Shown one piece after another: positions 1 through 9,227 of a stretch of 64,000 nucleotides of DNA; the stretch's first letter is position 1, and every line of letters begins with the position of its first letter. A program made the translations under genes and the position numbers. Source of the DNA: Acinetobacter celticus (lineage in GTDB: Bacteria > Pseudomonadota > Gammaproteobacteria > Pseudomonadales > Moraxellaceae); assembly GCF_001707755.1 (NCBI RefSeq), contig NZ_MBDL01000001.1, positions 310,001-374,000 of the forward strand, given 5' to 3'. A model generated the notes under the pieces. The model was not told the DNA's origin. It made no database searches and saw only the letters and a list, made by a program, of their open reading frames with translations.

Positions 1-732
1 TAGTTCTAAATCATCAACATCGGCCAAATCAAAAGCCTCTAACAAGCGCTCTAACCAAACTTGTTTAGTAACCTCATCTAAATGGCCATATTTGGTTGAA
101 CGTAAATACATCCATGGAAATTGGAGTACAAACTGTCCCCACAGTGCAGTTAAACGTTGTTCATAGGCTGTACGAACTTTATATAACCACGGTGAAAGTT
201 CATGTTGATTCAAAAACTCTAAATGAGTTAAAGCTTTCTCACCATCTTGTTGTGCTAAATACACTTCAATCCGTTGCAATTCAGCAAGTTCAAAAGCCAT
301 TGGGTTGGTTGTATTTAAGGCAGTCAGTGCCTCATTATATTCTTGACGCATCCAATATAAACGTGCATCCATAATCCCTTTTAATAGTCCAGATTCAGTA
401 AACATTTGCTGGATAAAATGACGCTGATCTTGTGTTGCATTTAATAACCAAACCACCGCCAACTGTTCATATGGATGAAGTTGATTAAAACTAAAAACAT
501 TTTCACGCTTACGCTTTTCACGACTCAAATAGCGCTTAGCGAGCAACCAAAGTATCTGCCCGATAAAACTTAGAAGCGCTAATAAAAGAATAAAAAACCA
601 AAGATTGGTTTGAATTTGCCATTCACGCCAATATAAATAAACATAGCCAGGGCCATAGCCAAAACTGAGCACACTAAATAATGCAACAACCAGCAAACTC
701 AGGAATAAATACGCGAGTAAAATTTGTTTCAT
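1..732 (-). CDS. hemY: HemY-like heme biosynthesis-associated membrane protein (partial, 3' end beyond window)
   Basis: The reading frame starts at an ATG (complement of 730-732) and stays open to base 1, giving 244 residues without a stop, so the C-terminus lies outside the window. The N-terminus has two membrane segments (about residues 3-24 and 44-66) separated by a short GYGPGYVYLYW-type loop, followed by a helical region that would be the start of the TPR part of HemY. HemY proteins of gamma-proteobacteria are inner-membrane proteins encoded with hemCDX; their exact role in heme synthesis is not settled. The gene follows hemX by 6 bases, so it is probably the last gene of the algR-hemCDXY run. 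Confidence 0.85.
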   Translation of the reverse strand, partial: MKQILLAYLFLSLLVVALFSVLSFGYGPGYVYLYWREWQIQTNLWFFILLLALLSFIGQILWLLAKRYLSREKRKRENVFSFNQLHPYEQLAVVWLLNATQDQRHFIQQMFTESGLLKGIMDARLYWMRQEYNEALTALNTTNPMAFELAELQRIEVYLAQQDGEKALTHLEFLNQHELSPWLYKVRTAYEQRLTALWGQFVLQFPWMYLRSTKYGHLDEVTKQVWLERLLEAFDLADVDDLEL

Positions 733-738
733 ATATGA

Positions 739-1572
739 TTACCCAAGTAAAGCGCGTGTATTTAAAGCCGGTACAGTATTGGCAGGGATTTTTTTCAGTT
801 CACTTAAGCGCTGAATAAAATATTGAGTTTTAGCATCAGGGAGTTGCTTAAGGGTTTGAATCACTCCTGTTAGTTCTTGCTGAAATGCAATATATTGGCC
901 TTTTTGCAGTTGTTGCTGGGCAAGCATTAAACCCAATTGAGCTTCTTTTAAAATAATCGCGCGTTGCATTAATACGGCATTGGGTTGTTGTACTGACTCA
1001 ATTTGAATCCAACGTCGCCAAAAAGAGTGTTCTGGTTGCGGTTCTGGCTGGGTATATTGGTTTTTTATTTCTTGTGCAATCGCTAGATCAATTTGATCTA
1101 GAACAGTTTTAATTTTATTTTGTTGTTCCAAATTAGCCTGAACAAATTGCATCACGATCTTTTGGTCTTTTGTTAGAACTTGGTGCAAGCTGGCTTTTAA
1201 TGCAGGTGCAAGTTCATAGGTATGAACATCTAAATTCAGCTGATTCAGTTTATCTACGGCAAAAGAATACTGTTGTTGTTGCAAAGCAAATTCAACCAAA
1301 TCTAATTGCTGTGCAATTAAAACCGTGGGTTGTAGTCCTCCAACAACAGATACCGTATTGGCACTTGTGGTATTTCCCTCCACTGGTGCAACACCACTTA
1401 ATTGGCGGTTTATAGCAGCCAACTGATCATTCAAACTCGCATTGCGTTGCTCAAGTGCGCTCTGTTGCTGTATCAATGTGTCCTGCCCCACGCTCAGCTG
1501 ATGTAAATCAAAACTGATTTTTACCACCCACAGCACACTCAAAACCAATAAGAGAACTAGCAATTTTTTCAT
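739..1572 (-). CDS. hemX: HemX-like protein (uroporphyrinogen-III C-methyltransferase-like, membrane anchored)
   Basis: 277 residues. One N-terminal membrane anchor (residues 2-18, leucine/valine rich) is followed by a Gln-rich coiled coil (about 30-60) and a helical periplasmic domain. This matches the HemX family found between hemD and hemY; despite the family name it has no SAM-binding methyltransferase motif. Gln content is very high throughout. The start codon overlaps the hemD stop by four bases (ATGA), indicating translational coupling. The family is usually longer (about 390 residues in enterics); this short form is as expected for Moraxellaceae. Function inferred from position and family. 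Confidence 0.85.
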   Translation of the reverse strand: MKKLLVLLLVLSVLWVVKISFDLHQLSVGQDTLIQQQSALEQRNASLNDQLAAINRQLSGVAPVEGNTTSANTVSVVGGLQPTVLIAQQLDLVEFALQQQQYSFAVDKLNQLNLDVHTYELAPALKASLHQVLTKDQKIVMQFVQANLEQQNKIKTVLDQIDLAIAQEIKNQYTQPEPQPEHSFWRRWIQIESVQQPNAVLMQRAIILKEAQLGLMLAQQQLQKGQYIAFQQELTGVIQTLKQLPDAKTQYFIQRLSELKKIPANTVPALNTRALLG

Positions 1573-2348
1573 GGAGTTCCTTGCACAACGTCAATTTGCT
1601 TCAAAATAGATTCCATTCGTAAATCTTGTAACTGAAAATAAGAAAAAGTATAAGAATAGGTCTGCTGATAGCGTGCCAACAATTGGGCTAAACGCTCACC
1701 CAAAACTAAAAAATGCGCACGATTCAATACATCAGGGTGATTTGAAATCAATGTTAACCAATTGATCCAACTAGCTTCACTGGTCACGAGCATACAATAA
1801 CGCCCTGCTTGCTGAAGCCGTAAAAGATTTTTTGTCAGTATTTTTGAAGCTTGTTCAGGACATTGTCTTCGATATAAGACAAAATTTAATACCTGTACAC
1901 CCTTTGCCTGTAGCGACTCCATCATAAATTGTCGCCCACCCTCACCGCGCCAAAAAGCCATGCATGTGGGTGTATGCCACTGATTTAAAATGGGCAAAGC
2001 CAACATCCCTTCTGAAGTTTCCACTTCAGGGACATGACTCTGAATACCATATTGGGCTAAGGCATGGGCTGTTGCTGTTCCCACCGCAATCCACTGCACA
2101 TGAGATAAATCCTCAATGAACAAACCAGCTTGCTTTAGCCCCGCCATACCATAATGCACAGCCGAAGGACTCACCACCACAATCACCTGAGCCGTGATGA
2201 GCTGCGCGTACAATTGCATTAACGCTTGAGACCAAGGTGTGGGATGCAATTCCAGCAAAGGCAATTCCAACACCTCAATCTGCTTAGACTGTAAAGCCTG
2301 TGTCAAGTTCAAAGCCCGATCTGTTGGACGGGTGTTCAGAAACAACAT
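1569..2348 (-). CDS. hemD: Uroporphyrinogen-III synthase
   Basis: 259 residues, standard family length. The enzyme cyclises hydroxymethylbilane into uroporphyrinogen III, the branch compound for heme and siroheme. Visible family features are the N-terminal 'NTRP' start of the first Rossmann-like domain, the 'VVVSPSAVHYGM' segment at about residues 56-67, and 'VTSEASWINWL' at about residues 189-199, the equivalent of the conserved T-S region in domain 2. It begins three bases downstream of hemC and overlaps hemX, so the three are surely co-transcribed. Sequence conservation is low across this family, but the hemC neighbour makes the assignment firm. Confidence 0.92.
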   Translation of the reverse strand: MLFLNTRPTDRALNLTQALQSKQIEVLELPLLELHPTPWSQALMQLYAQLITAQVIVVVSPSAVHYGMAGLKQAGLFIEDLSHVQWIAVGTATAHALAQYGIQSHVPEVETSEGMLALPILNQWHTPTCMAFWRGEGGRQFMMESLQAKGVQVLNFVLYRRQCPEQASKILTKNLLRLQQAGRYCMLVTSEASWINWLTLISNHPDVLNRAHFLVLGERLAQLLARYQQTYSYTFSYFQLQDLRMESILKQIDVVQGTP

Positions 2349-2351
2349 CTT

Positions 2352-3269
2352 TTAATAAAGCGCTTTTAATAATTCATCGGCACCCTGCGACACCAAGTCT
2401 TTAGCCAAAGCCACACCGAGTTGTTCAGCTTCGGTCATTGCACCTGTTTGTGTGGCTTGCAATAAAATTGCACCATCAACACTACCGACACGACCTTCTA
2501 AATAAATGTGTCCATTTTGCAATGTGGCATAACCTGCAATCGGCACTTGGCAACCGCCTTCTAAATAGGCATTGAAAGCGCGTTCCGCACGGACACACAC
2601 ATCTGTCTGCTCATGCATTAATGGCAAAATATAGTCTAAGACGGCCTGATCGTCTTCACGACATTCTAGCCCTAAAGCACCTTGGCCTACGGCAGGTAAA
2701 CTAATGTCAGGGGTAAGCGTATGGCGAATACGCTCTGCTAAGCCTAAACGTTTGAGACCCGCACTGGCCAAAATAATCGCATCATAATTGCCCGCATCGA
2801 GTTTAGATAAACGAGTGCCGACATTGCCACGCAAGTCAATAATATTTAAATCGGGGCGTTGCTTTAAAATTTGGCATTTACGACGCAAACTGGAAGTGCC
2901 GACTTTGGCTCCTTGTGGCAATGCATCAAAATGAGAGTAGGTATTCGATACAAATGCATCTAAAGGATCTTCACGCTCGCAAATGACCGCCAAGGTTAAA
3001 CCTTCAGGCAGAGCCATCGGCACATCTTTCATTGAATGCACTGCTAAATCTGCGCGACCATCCAGTAATGCAGCTTCAAGTTCTTTAACAAATAAGCCCT
3101 TCCCGCCAATTTTTGCCAAAGGCGTATCTAAAATTTTATCGCCCTGTGTCACAAATGTGACTAATTCAACAGTGACATCGGCATGTAAAGCTTCCAAGCG
3201 AGCTTTAATATGCTCTGCTTGCCAAAGTGCTAAAGGGCTTTGTCGAGTTGCAATTTTCAGGGTCTTCAT
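2352..3269 (-). CDS. hemC: Porphobilinogen deaminase (hydroxymethylbilane synthase)
   Basis: 305 residues. It polymerises four porphobilinogen units to hydroxymethylbilane. The start '[17 protein letters not shown]', the '[11 protein letters not shown]' substrate-binding motif (about residues 79-89), the '[11 protein letters not shown]' motif and the cofactor-attachment cysteine in '[12 protein letters not shown]' (about residue 240) are all present, so the enzyme should be active. It lies 107 bases downstream of algR in the same orientation, the arrangement known from Pseudomonas (algZ-algR-hemC-hemD). Confidence 0.97.
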   Translation of the reverse strand: MKTLKIATRQSPLALWQAEHIKARLEALHADVTVELVTFVTQGDKILDTPLAKIGGKGLFVKELEAALLDGRADLAVHSMKDVPMALPEGLTLAVICEREDPLDAFVSNTYSHFDALPQGAKVGTSSLRRKCQILKQRPDLNIIDLRGNVGTRLSKLDAGNYDAIILASAGLKRLGLAERIRHTLTPDISLPAVGQGALGLECREDDQAVLDYILPLMHEQTDVCVRAERAFNAYLEGGCQVPIAGYATLQNGHIYLEGRVGSVDGAILLQATQTGAMTEAEQLGVALAKDLVSQGADELLKALY

Positions 3270-3376
3270 AAATTTTTAACAGCTATCAGAATAAATATGA
3301 TTCTAAACTTATCTTGCTGATATTAAAATGCAAGTAAATTTAGGCCTAATGACAACACTTATTCATATTTACTGTT

Positions 3377-4117
3377 TTATAATTTATGAATTCGCTCGCG
3401 CAAATTGGGCAAATGCCTGCGACTTACCGCAAGACGTTCCTCTAATTCACGACAACGCACTTGATATTGGCCAGAACTAATTACTTCTAAACCATCTAAA
3501 AAACTCACAGAGACTAAGGCATTACGATGAATACGGATAAACTGATCGCCAAATTCTGTTTCTAAGTCCTTTAAAGTTTCATCAATTAAAACACTGCCAT
3601 TTTTGTGGCGCACAGTGACGTATTTTTGATCTGCCAGAAAATAATAAATATTTTCGACGGGCACCAATTCCACACCACGATAGGTTTTGGCCGCAATCTG
3701 ATGGCGATTAATTTTGAGTTCTTCCATAAGTTCTTTTTGTTTTATATCGCTCATTTGAGCTTGGGTGAGTTTTATTAAATGATCTAAAACCTGTTGTAAT
3801 TCTTGTTGCATGACAGGTTTGAGCAGATATCCCTCTGCGTTTGATTTAAATGCATCCAATGCATGATGGTCATAAGCCGTACAAAAAATAATTGCTGGCA
3901 TTGGGTCTAATTGGCGTAAAAAACTGGCGCAGGTCAGCCCATCCATTTCTGGCATTTGAATATCTAAGAGCACCACATCTGGTTCAAGGCTCTGAGCCAA
4001 ATCAATGGCTTGCTGTCCATGTGTCGCCTTACCCGACACCTGATGTCCCAATTGTGTTACTAAACGTGACAATCGCTCTAATGCAAGTGGCTCATCGTCA
4101 CAAATTAGGATCTCCAT
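3377..4117 (-). CDS. algR: LytTR-type response regulator (AlgR family)
   Basis: 246 residues. An N-terminal receiver domain has the acidic pair DDE at the start and the phosphoacceptor Asp in 'VVLLDIQMPEMDG' (about residue 54). The C-terminal LytTR DNA-binding domain shows 'RIHRNALVSVSFLDGL' and ends near residue 245. AlgR-type regulators work with unorthodox LytS-type histidine kinases and control type IV pili and surface traits in Pseudomonas and Acinetobacter relatives. The partner sensor is 54 bases upstream in the same direction. The targets in this organism cannot be told from the sequence. Confidence 0.88.
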   Translation of the reverse strand: MEILICDDEPLALERLSRLVTQLGHQVSGKATHGQQAIDLAQSLEPDVVLLDIQMPEMDGLTCASFLRQLDPMPAIIFCTAYDHHALDAFKSNAEGYLLKPVMQQELQQVLDHLIKLTQAQMSDIKQKELMEELKINRHQIAAKTYRGVELVPVENIYYFLADQKYVTVRHKNGSVLIDETLKDLETEFGDQFIRIHRNALVSVSFLDGLEVISSGQYQVRCRELEERLAVSRRHLPNLRERIHKL

Positions 4118-4171
4118 TTCTCCTCCTTTCCTCAGCTAACATCATTTTTTTTATTGGTTAACTGCGTTGTT

Positions 4172-5209
4172 TTACTTATATCGATACTGCACTACAGTGG
4201 TAAACATACCATCCCCAGCAAAAGTCTGAAAAGTCACAGAGCGCCCATAATAAGCCTTAAGTCGCTGTTTTACATTTTCGACCGCAATACCATGTCCTTG
4301 ACGTAAAGTTATTTTATCCTGTGAATAAGGATTAGTAATGACGATATTGACTTGATTTTGCAATATTTCGATCAATATGCTTATCGTACTCTTTGTTAGA
4401 ATTTTTTCAACACCATGGAAAACACTATTTTCAATCAAAGGCTGTAAAGTCAGAAGTGGAATTTGTACGCGAGAGTAAATTTCTGGATTGACCAATTTCC
4501 ATTCTACACTTAAGCGCTCTCCCAACCGAATCTGTTCAATGGCTAAATAGCGCTGACTCAGCTCAATTTCTTCCTGCAAACTCACCAACTTTAGTTCCTG
4601 AAAACTAGCACGAAATAAACGTGAAAGATTCAGCAACATTTGTTCTGCTTTGTCTGGATCAAGACTAATTAAACTAATCACACTGTTCAAACTATTGAAT
4701 AAAAAGTGGGGATGAATACGCGCTTGCATAGCCTGAACCCGAGCATTTAGTTCACTATGTTGCTTTTGTCCCCATTGTTCGCGCAAGTATAAATAACGAA
4801 AACAAAATGTCCCCAACAGCACACCGTAGCTTAAATTCAAGCTCACATGTGCAAATATACGTTCAGCACTTAAAGCTGAAAGCGTAAAATTTTGGCCAAA
4901 GTACACTAAAATATTTAAGCCAATGGTGGTAAAGAGCACAATGCTCTGTAACAGCACAAAACCCAAAATTAATGTCAGCCTTAGCCCTAAAGGCGATAAA
5001 CGTCGTTCAAAATATTCGGTAAAAGCAGCAAAGGCCAAGAGCACCCAATTAATAAATAAAACGTACTGCATTAAGCCACTAAAACTAAGATTCCCCCAAG
5101 ACTGTGCCTGCGCTAAAGCCAAAACCATGGCCAGAATATTCCCAGCAATAAACAGTTCCAGCAAATATTGCCAACGTCCTGCACGGGTAAAAAAATATAC
5201 GGACTGCAT
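4172..5209 (-). CDS. algZ: LytS/AlgZ-type sensor histidine kinase (FimS/AlgZ)
   Basis: 345 residues. Several membrane helices fill residues 15-150; after that comes the His_kinase-family phosphoacceptor motif 'ARIHPHFLFNSLNSVISL' (about residues 168-185) and a C-terminal ATPase domain with 'LIENSVFHG' (N box) and 'GHGIAVENVKQRL' (G box). This layout is that of AlgZ/FimS, partner of AlgR. It is transcribed away from argH; the 106-base gap must hold both promoters. Membrane sensing domain without extended periplasmic loop, so the signal is probably sensed in the membrane. Confidence 0.88.
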   Translation of the reverse strand: MQSVYFFTRAGRWQYLLELFIAGNILAMVLALAQAQSWGNLSFSGLMQYVLFINWVLLAFAAFTEYFERRLSPLGLRLTLILGFVLLQSIVLFTTIGLNILVYFGQNFTLSALSAERIFAHVSLNLSYGVLLGTFCFRYLYLREQWGQKQHSELNARVQAMQARIHPHFLFNSLNSVISLISLDPDKAEQMLLNLSRLFRASFQELKLVSLQEEIELSQRYLAIEQIRLGERLSVEWKLVNPEIYSRVQIPLLTLQPLIENSVFHGVEKILTKSTISILIEILQNQVNIVITNPYSQDKITLRQGHGIAVENVKQRLKAYYGRSVTFQTFAGDGMFTTVVQYRYK

Positions 5210-5240
5210 TAGGCCTCACCCAACTCAAAAGATAGATGAA

Positions 5241-5277
5241 CTTGCCCTTCGGCAAGTGACCTTGAATTTGCTATACT
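5241..5277 (+). promoter_or_regulatory. argH promoter with extended -10 and upstream inverted repeat
   Basis: An extended -10 element TGCTATACT (5269-5277) sits 39 bases before the argH start, and no good -35 is visible at 16-18 bases, as expected for extended -10 promoters. Just upstream is a 6-bp inverted repeat CTTGCC-CTTC-GGCAAG (5241-5256), which could be an operator for argH or part of the algZ leader on the other strand. Confidence 0.45.
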
Positions 5278-5315
5278 CTTTTCAGTTCTACTGCTTTTTA
5301 TCTTATTGAGCCGAC

Positions 5316-6746
5316 ATGACCACATCTTATAATTCCTCAAATCCGTCACAACCCCAAACTTCGGGCATGTGGGGCGGTCGTTTCGCTGAAGCAACTGACG
5401 CTTTTGTTGCTGAATTTACAGCATCTGTACAGTTTGACCAACGCTTTTATAAACAAGATATTGCAGGCTCAATTGCACATGCAACCATGTTGGCAAAAGT
5501 CGGCGTTTTAAGCGTTCAAGAACGCGATGATATTATTCATGGCTTAAACACCATTCAAGCTGAAATTGAAGCAGGCAATTTTGAATGGCGCATCGACCTT
5601 GAAGATGTGCATATGAATATTGAATCTCGCTTAACCCAGCGTATTGGTATTACAGGTAAAAAGTTGCACACTGGCCGTAGTCGTAACGACCAAGTTGCGA
5701 CGGATATTCGTTTATATGTCCGTGATGAAATTGATGCAATTTTACAATTACTGGAAAAATTACAAAAAGGTATTTTGGGTTTAGCGGCTAAAAACACCAA
5801 TACCATTATGCCGGGTTTCACCCACTTACAAACAGCACAACCTGTGACGTTTGGCCACCATTTAATGGCATGGTTTGAAATGTTGGTACGTGACTCTGAA
5901 CGCCTGATTGACTGCCGTAAACGTGTTAACCGTCTACCATTAGGTTCAGCCGCACTTGCAGGTACAACTTATCCGATTGAGCGTGAATACACTGCGGAGC
6001 TTTTAGGTTTTGAGGCAGTCTGTGAAAACTCTCTAGATGCTGTTTCTGACCGTGATTTTGCCATTGAATTCAATGCTGCAGCCTCACTCATCATGATGCA
6101 TTTATCACGCATGTCTGAAGAAATGATTTTGTGGACATCGGCACAGTTCAAATTTGTCAATATTCCAGACCGTTTCTGCACAGGCTCATCTATTATGCCA
6201 CAGAAGAAAAACCCAGATGTTCCTGAGTTAATCCGTGGTAAAACAGGTCGTGTTTATGGCGACTTGATGAGCCTTTTAACGCTGATGAAAGGTCAACCCT
6301 TGGCATATAACAAAGACAATCAAGAAGATAAAGAGCCTTTGTTTGATGCGATTGATACCGTACGTGGCTCACTCATGGCATTTGCAGACATGATTCCAGC
6401 CTTGGTTCCAAATATTGAAATTATGCGAGAAGCCGCATTACGTGGTTTTTCAACTGCGACTGATCTTGCAGATTATTTGGTCAAAAATGGCGTGGCTTTC
6501 CGTGATGCACATGAAATTGTGGGTAAAGCTGTTGCACTCGGTGTTCAAGAAGCCAAAGATTTGTCTGAACTTACACTAGAGCAACTACAACAATTCTCTG
6601 ACTTAATTCAAGCCGATGTCTTTGAAAAAGCACTGACACTTGAAGCATCAGTCAATGCACGTAATCACATTGGTGGTACGGCGCCGACTCAGGTTGCTGC
6701 TGCCATCGAACGTGCTTACACTCGCTTAGAAAAACTCTACGCTTAA
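5316..6746 (+). CDS. argH: Argininosuccinate lyase
   Basis: 476 residues. Last step of arginine synthesis: argininosuccinate to arginine plus fumarate, in the cytosol. Family signatures are clear: 'MWGGRF' near the N-terminus, '[13 protein letters not shown]' (about residue 119), '[16 protein letters not shown]' and the fumarase-superfamily signature '[12 protein letters not shown]' (about residues 289-300) with the catalytic serine. The first 14 residues (Ser/Asn/Gln rich) precede the conserved start and are specific to this group. It is followed 11 bases later by yggX. Confidence 0.97.
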   Translation: MTTSYNSSNPSQPQTSGMWGGRFAEATDAFVAEFTASVQFDQRFYKQDIAGSIAHATMLAKVGVLSVQERDDIIHGLNTIQAEIEAGNFEWRIDLEDVHMNIESRLTQRIGITGKKLHTGRSRNDQVATDIRLYVRDEIDAILQLLEKLQKGILGLAAKNTNTIMPGFTHLQTAQPVTFGHHLMAWFEMLVRDSERLIDCRKRVNRLPLGSAALAGTTYPIEREYTAELLGFEAVCENSLDAVSDRDFAIEFNAAASLIMMHLSRMSEEMILWTSAQFKFVNIPDRFCTGSSIMPQKKNPDVPELIRGKTGRVYGDLMSLLTLMKGQPLAYNKDNQEDKEPLFDAIDTVRGSLMAFADMIPALVPNIEIMREAALRGFSTATDLADYLVKNGVAFRDAHEIVGKAVALGVQEAKDLSELTLEQLQQFSDLIQADVFEKALTLEASVNARNHIGGTAPTQVAAAIERAYTRLEKLYA

Positions 6747-6757
6747 GGAAGACTGAT

Positions 6758-7027
6758 ATGTCTCGACAAGTTTTTTGCCGTAAGTATCAAACAGAAATGG
6801 AAGGTTTGGACTTTGCACCCTTCCCTGGTGCTAAGGGTCAAGATTTTTTTGACAATGTTTCCAAACAGGCTTGGCAAGAATGGCTCAAACACCAAACCAC
6901 GTTAATTAATGAAAAACGTTTAAATGTGTTTGAAGCAGATGCTAAGAAATTTCTTGAAGAACAGCGTGAAAAGTTCTTTAGCAATGATGAAACTTTAGAA
7001 AAAGCTGAAGGCCTAAAGCCTGAGTAA
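6758..7027 (+). CDS. yggX: Fe(2+)-trafficking protein / oxidative damage protection protein
   Basis: 89 residues, the normal length. The conserved start '[19 protein letters not shown]' with the single family cysteine at residue 7 and 'PFPG' are present, followed by the helical part. YggX-type proteins are thought to help iron trafficking and protect Fe-S proteins from oxidation. A good Shine-Dalgarno (AAGGAAG) precedes the ATG. Being 11 bases after argH it is probably read from the argH promoter; a terminator follows at 7077. Confidence 0.95.
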   Translation: MSRQVFCRKYQTEMEGLDFAPFPGAKGQDFFDNVSKQAWQEWLKHQTTLINEKRLNVFEADAKKFLEEQREKFFSNDETLEKAEGLKPE

Positions 7028-7076
7028 AAAGTACTTTTTCCTCAAGACAGCGACGAAGCCTACATAGGCTTTCATT

Positions 7077-7113
7077 AAAAAAAGAATCTCCATATTGTGG
7101 GGATTCTTTTTTT
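7077..7113 (+). terminator. Rho-independent terminator after argH-yggX
   Basis: An 11-bp stem AAAGAATCTCC / GGGGATTCTTT with a 7-base loop and flanking A and T runs follows yggX by about 50 bases. Confidence 0.85.
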
Positions 7114-7447
7114 ATACATTGTTCTAGCGTGGGCTTTAATCTGAAAAAGAGTCTCTATTGGGATTTTTCCATTAAAAACATAGCTATGCCTTAAAATAAC
7201 ACCAACTGAACTCGTGCATCAGCATAACTCTAAAATTAAACAGTAGCGCTTTTATCGAAACACTAAAACCTTATCTACACATACTATTTATTAGAAGACA
7301 GTTGAGAACACGTTTAAAAATTCAATCATCAACAATCTCTGACTAATATTTATCTTAAAAGGTCTGAATGTAAATAAACGATACATTTCTCAAAAAAACG
7401 CAACATTACACTACAAGAACCCACATGATTTTAAAAATTGAATTTCC

Positions 7448-7541
7448 TATAATCAATGCCAAGGAGATGGAAACGTCTCTATATAATAGGAAATACCCCA
7501 ATTTTCTTCCCAGATTTCCCCCAAAATCTGGGAATTTTTTT
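7448..7541 (+). ncRNA. Candidate small RNA with its own terminator
   Basis: In a 600-base region without a convincing gene, a consensus -10 TATAAT (7448-7453, no strong -35 at the usual spacing) is followed by a short hairpin GAGATG-GAAA-CGTCTC closed by a GNRA tetraloop and then by a strong terminator, stem CCCAGATTT / AAATCTGGG (7509-7532) with a T7 tail. No gene end lies upstream on this strand within 400 bases, so the terminator needs another transcript. A 70-residue reading frame across it has no ribosome site and low-complexity content. I infer an RNA of about 80 bases; the family is unknown. Confidence 0.35.
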
Positions 7542-7582
7542 GTCTGTTATTTTAGGTTTATTTTATAAAAAATATTCAGACC

Positions 7583-7612
7583 ATAAAAAAGCCCCTATCT
7601 CAGGAGCTTATT
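7583..7612 (-). terminator. Terminator downstream of pgsA
   Basis: On the minus strand a stem AAGCTCCT / AGGGGCTT with a 5-base loop is followed by six T; it starts 13 bases after the pgsA stop. Confidence 0.75.
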
Positions 7613-7624
7613 TTAAATTCACAA

Positions 7625-8212
7625 TTAAGGTTGTTTCAAATAAGGCCATGCCGCTTTTAAATAAATAAACATGGACCACAATGTCAAAATAACCGCGGTG
7701 TATAGCAAGCCATACGCCAACATCTCTAAAGGTTGCCAATTCAATAAGAACACTGAAATTGCAATCATCTGAAAAGCCGTTTTATATTTACCCACCGTCG
7801 AAACCGCCACACTGGTACGTGCACCAAGCTCTGCCATCCACTCGCGTAAGGCCGAAACCGTAATTTCTCGTGAAATAATGACAATAGCCGCGAAGGCCAT
7901 CGAAATACTGGGTTGCCACTGAACCAAAACAATCAGTGCAGCTGCCACCATGAGTTTATCTGCAACAGGATCTAGAAAACGACCAAAAGCAGAGGTTTGA
8001 TTCAGCGTTCGAGCCAAATAGCCATCAAACCAATCAGTGATCGCAGCAACGACGAAGATCCCAGTCAGCAATATATGTCTGCTCATACCGGCACCATGGT
8101 CTTCAATTCCCATCACTGGTGGCCAATACGCCACAGCTAAAAATACAGGAATTAAAGCAATTCGCGCTAAAGTTAAAATATTTGGAATATTCAGGATTCG
8201 ACCTGCAGTCAT
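7625..8212 (-). CDS. pgsA: CDP-diacylglycerol--glycerol-3-phosphate 3-phosphatidyltransferase
   Basis: 195 residues from the ATG at 8212 ('MTAGRILNIPNILTLARI'); the longer frame starting at 8257 adds 15 poorly conserved residues. It makes phosphatidylglycerol phosphate in the inner membrane, the first step to phosphatidylglycerol and cardiolipin. The CDP-alcohol phosphotransferase signature is present as 'DWFDGYLARTLNQTSAFGRFLDPVADKL' around residues 70-97 (pattern DG-x2-AR-x8-G-x3-D-x3-D), with membrane helices on both sides. It stands alone with its own terminator. Confidence 0.93.
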   Translation of the reverse strand: MTAGRILNIPNILTLARIALIPVFLAVAYWPPVMGIEDHGAGMSRHILLTGIFVVAAITDWFDGYLARTLNQTSAFGRFLDPVADKLMVAAALIVLVQWQPSISMAFAAIVIISREITVSALREWMAELGARTSVAVSTVGKYKTAFQMIAISVFLLNWQPLEMLAYGLLYTAVILTLWSMFIYLKAAWPYLKQP

Positions 8213-8319
8213 AGACACCGCCAATGTTTCCCCTTTATGCACGATGTAAATGCACAATAGATTGAGGATTTACCCTTCGTTAATACAGCTCACTTTATAC
8301 GAAATGACCGAAAGTGTCA

Positions 8320-9117
8320 CTAGGCAAACACAGTAACGGTCTGCCTTGAAATTGCAATCAAACGGTTATTGGCATCCCACAAATAGGCCGATTCAGTCGC
8401 GTAGCCATCTCCAGCATAGTCTGTAAAAACTTTATATTTTAACCAGTCTTGTAATTCAGCCTGCAATGGATGTACACAAGTCAAATGCCAATTTAAAGAA
8501 CTGGCAGGGGCCATAGTTTTATACATCGGCAATACACCCGGTGGCCACATATCAAAAGCCACCATTAAATCTGCATCATGCATTGGCCTATTTTCATGTT
8601 GTGCAGGGTCAAATCTAAACCATCCACCAAAATCAGGGGATTTTGCTCCTGTGCATGGATACTGACCTTCAGCCCATATCATTTGCATTTGTTTAAAACA
8701 TTCAGGTGCTAAAGGATGATGCTGTGCAATCTTGAGCTGTTCTACAGATGGATAATCAGGTGCTGTACACTCCTGATTGACTTGAATACTTGATTCACGT
8801 TGCGTGCCAAAACTCGCCAACAAAATACTTTGTACGGCATCGTCCTGCCATAAACGTACTTCAACCGTGGTCACCGACTTCCCTTGTCGCAAAATTTCTG
8901 CCGTTAGTTTCGCCTTTGCCAACTGAACTGGCCCGACAAAAGTGATACTGACACTGAGCAAGCGCTTGCTGTCATCGGCAATGCTGGCTACGGCTTTTTG
9001 CATCAACATACCCGCAACCAAACCACCAAAAATTGTACGCCCTTGTAACCAACCCGTTGGAATATCGACCCATTCCGACTGATTAATTTGTTGATATAAG
9101 TGTGTTAATGCCATCAT
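8320..9117 (-). CDS. Acyl-CoA thioesterase of the double hot-dog family
   Basis: 265 residues. 'PTGWLQGRTIFGGLVAGMLMQKA' near residue 20 is the N-terminal hot-dog helix region of TesB/YbgC-like thioesterases (4HBT_3 type), and 'MTAFDMWPPG'-like text in the second half (here 'LMVAFDMWPPGVLP') marks the second hot-dog repeat with its catalytic Asp region. Predicted to hydrolyse acyl-CoA to free fatty acid and CoA in the cytosol; the chain-length preference is unknown. A 14-base palindrome shared with the fadBA upstream region lies 64 bases before its start. Confidence 0.75.
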   Translation of the reverse strand: MMALTHLYQQINQSEWVDIPTGWLQGRTIFGGLVAGMLMQKAVASIADDSKRLLSVSITFVGPVQLAKAKLTAEILRQGKSVTTVEVRLWQDDAVQSILLASFGTQRESSIQVNQECTAPDYPSVEQLKIAQHHPLAPECFKQMQMIWAEGQYPCTGAKSPDFGGWFRFDPAQHENRPMHDADLMVAFDMWPPGVLPMYKTMAPASSLNWHLTCVHPLQAELQDWLKYKVFTDYAGDGYATESAYLWDANNRLIAISRQTVTVFA

Positions 9118-9177
9118 CCTTCCTCGCTCATGTCTTATTGCAGTATATTTAGCGCATTAAGCGGTGATGTGAATGAT

Positions 9178-9206
9178 CAATGACCCTTGGGTCATTGAGC
9201 TTTTTT
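9178..9206 (+). promoter_or_regulatory. Palindrome TGACCCTTGGGTCA upstream of the thioesterase
   Basis: CAATGACCC-TT-GGGTCATTG forms a 9-bp inverted repeat followed on the plus strand by six T. Both neighbouring genes run on the minus strand, so it is not a terminator for either. It sits 61-97 bases upstream of the thioesterase start, and nearly the same 14-mer occurs upstream of fadB (12183-12196), so I read it as a possible operator; an antisense terminator is the alternative. Confidence 0.4.
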
Positions 9207-9227
9207 GCCAACGTTTTTACGAACCCT

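Noticed and set aside
7456..7668. 70-codon plus-strand frame between yggX and pgsA
   Set aside because: It runs through two terminator hairpins, has no sensible protein features and overlaps the pgsA end; explained better by a small RNA and terminators.
9178..9206. Terminator for uvrC
   Set aside because: The T run is on the plus strand, while uvrC and the thioesterase are on the minus strand.
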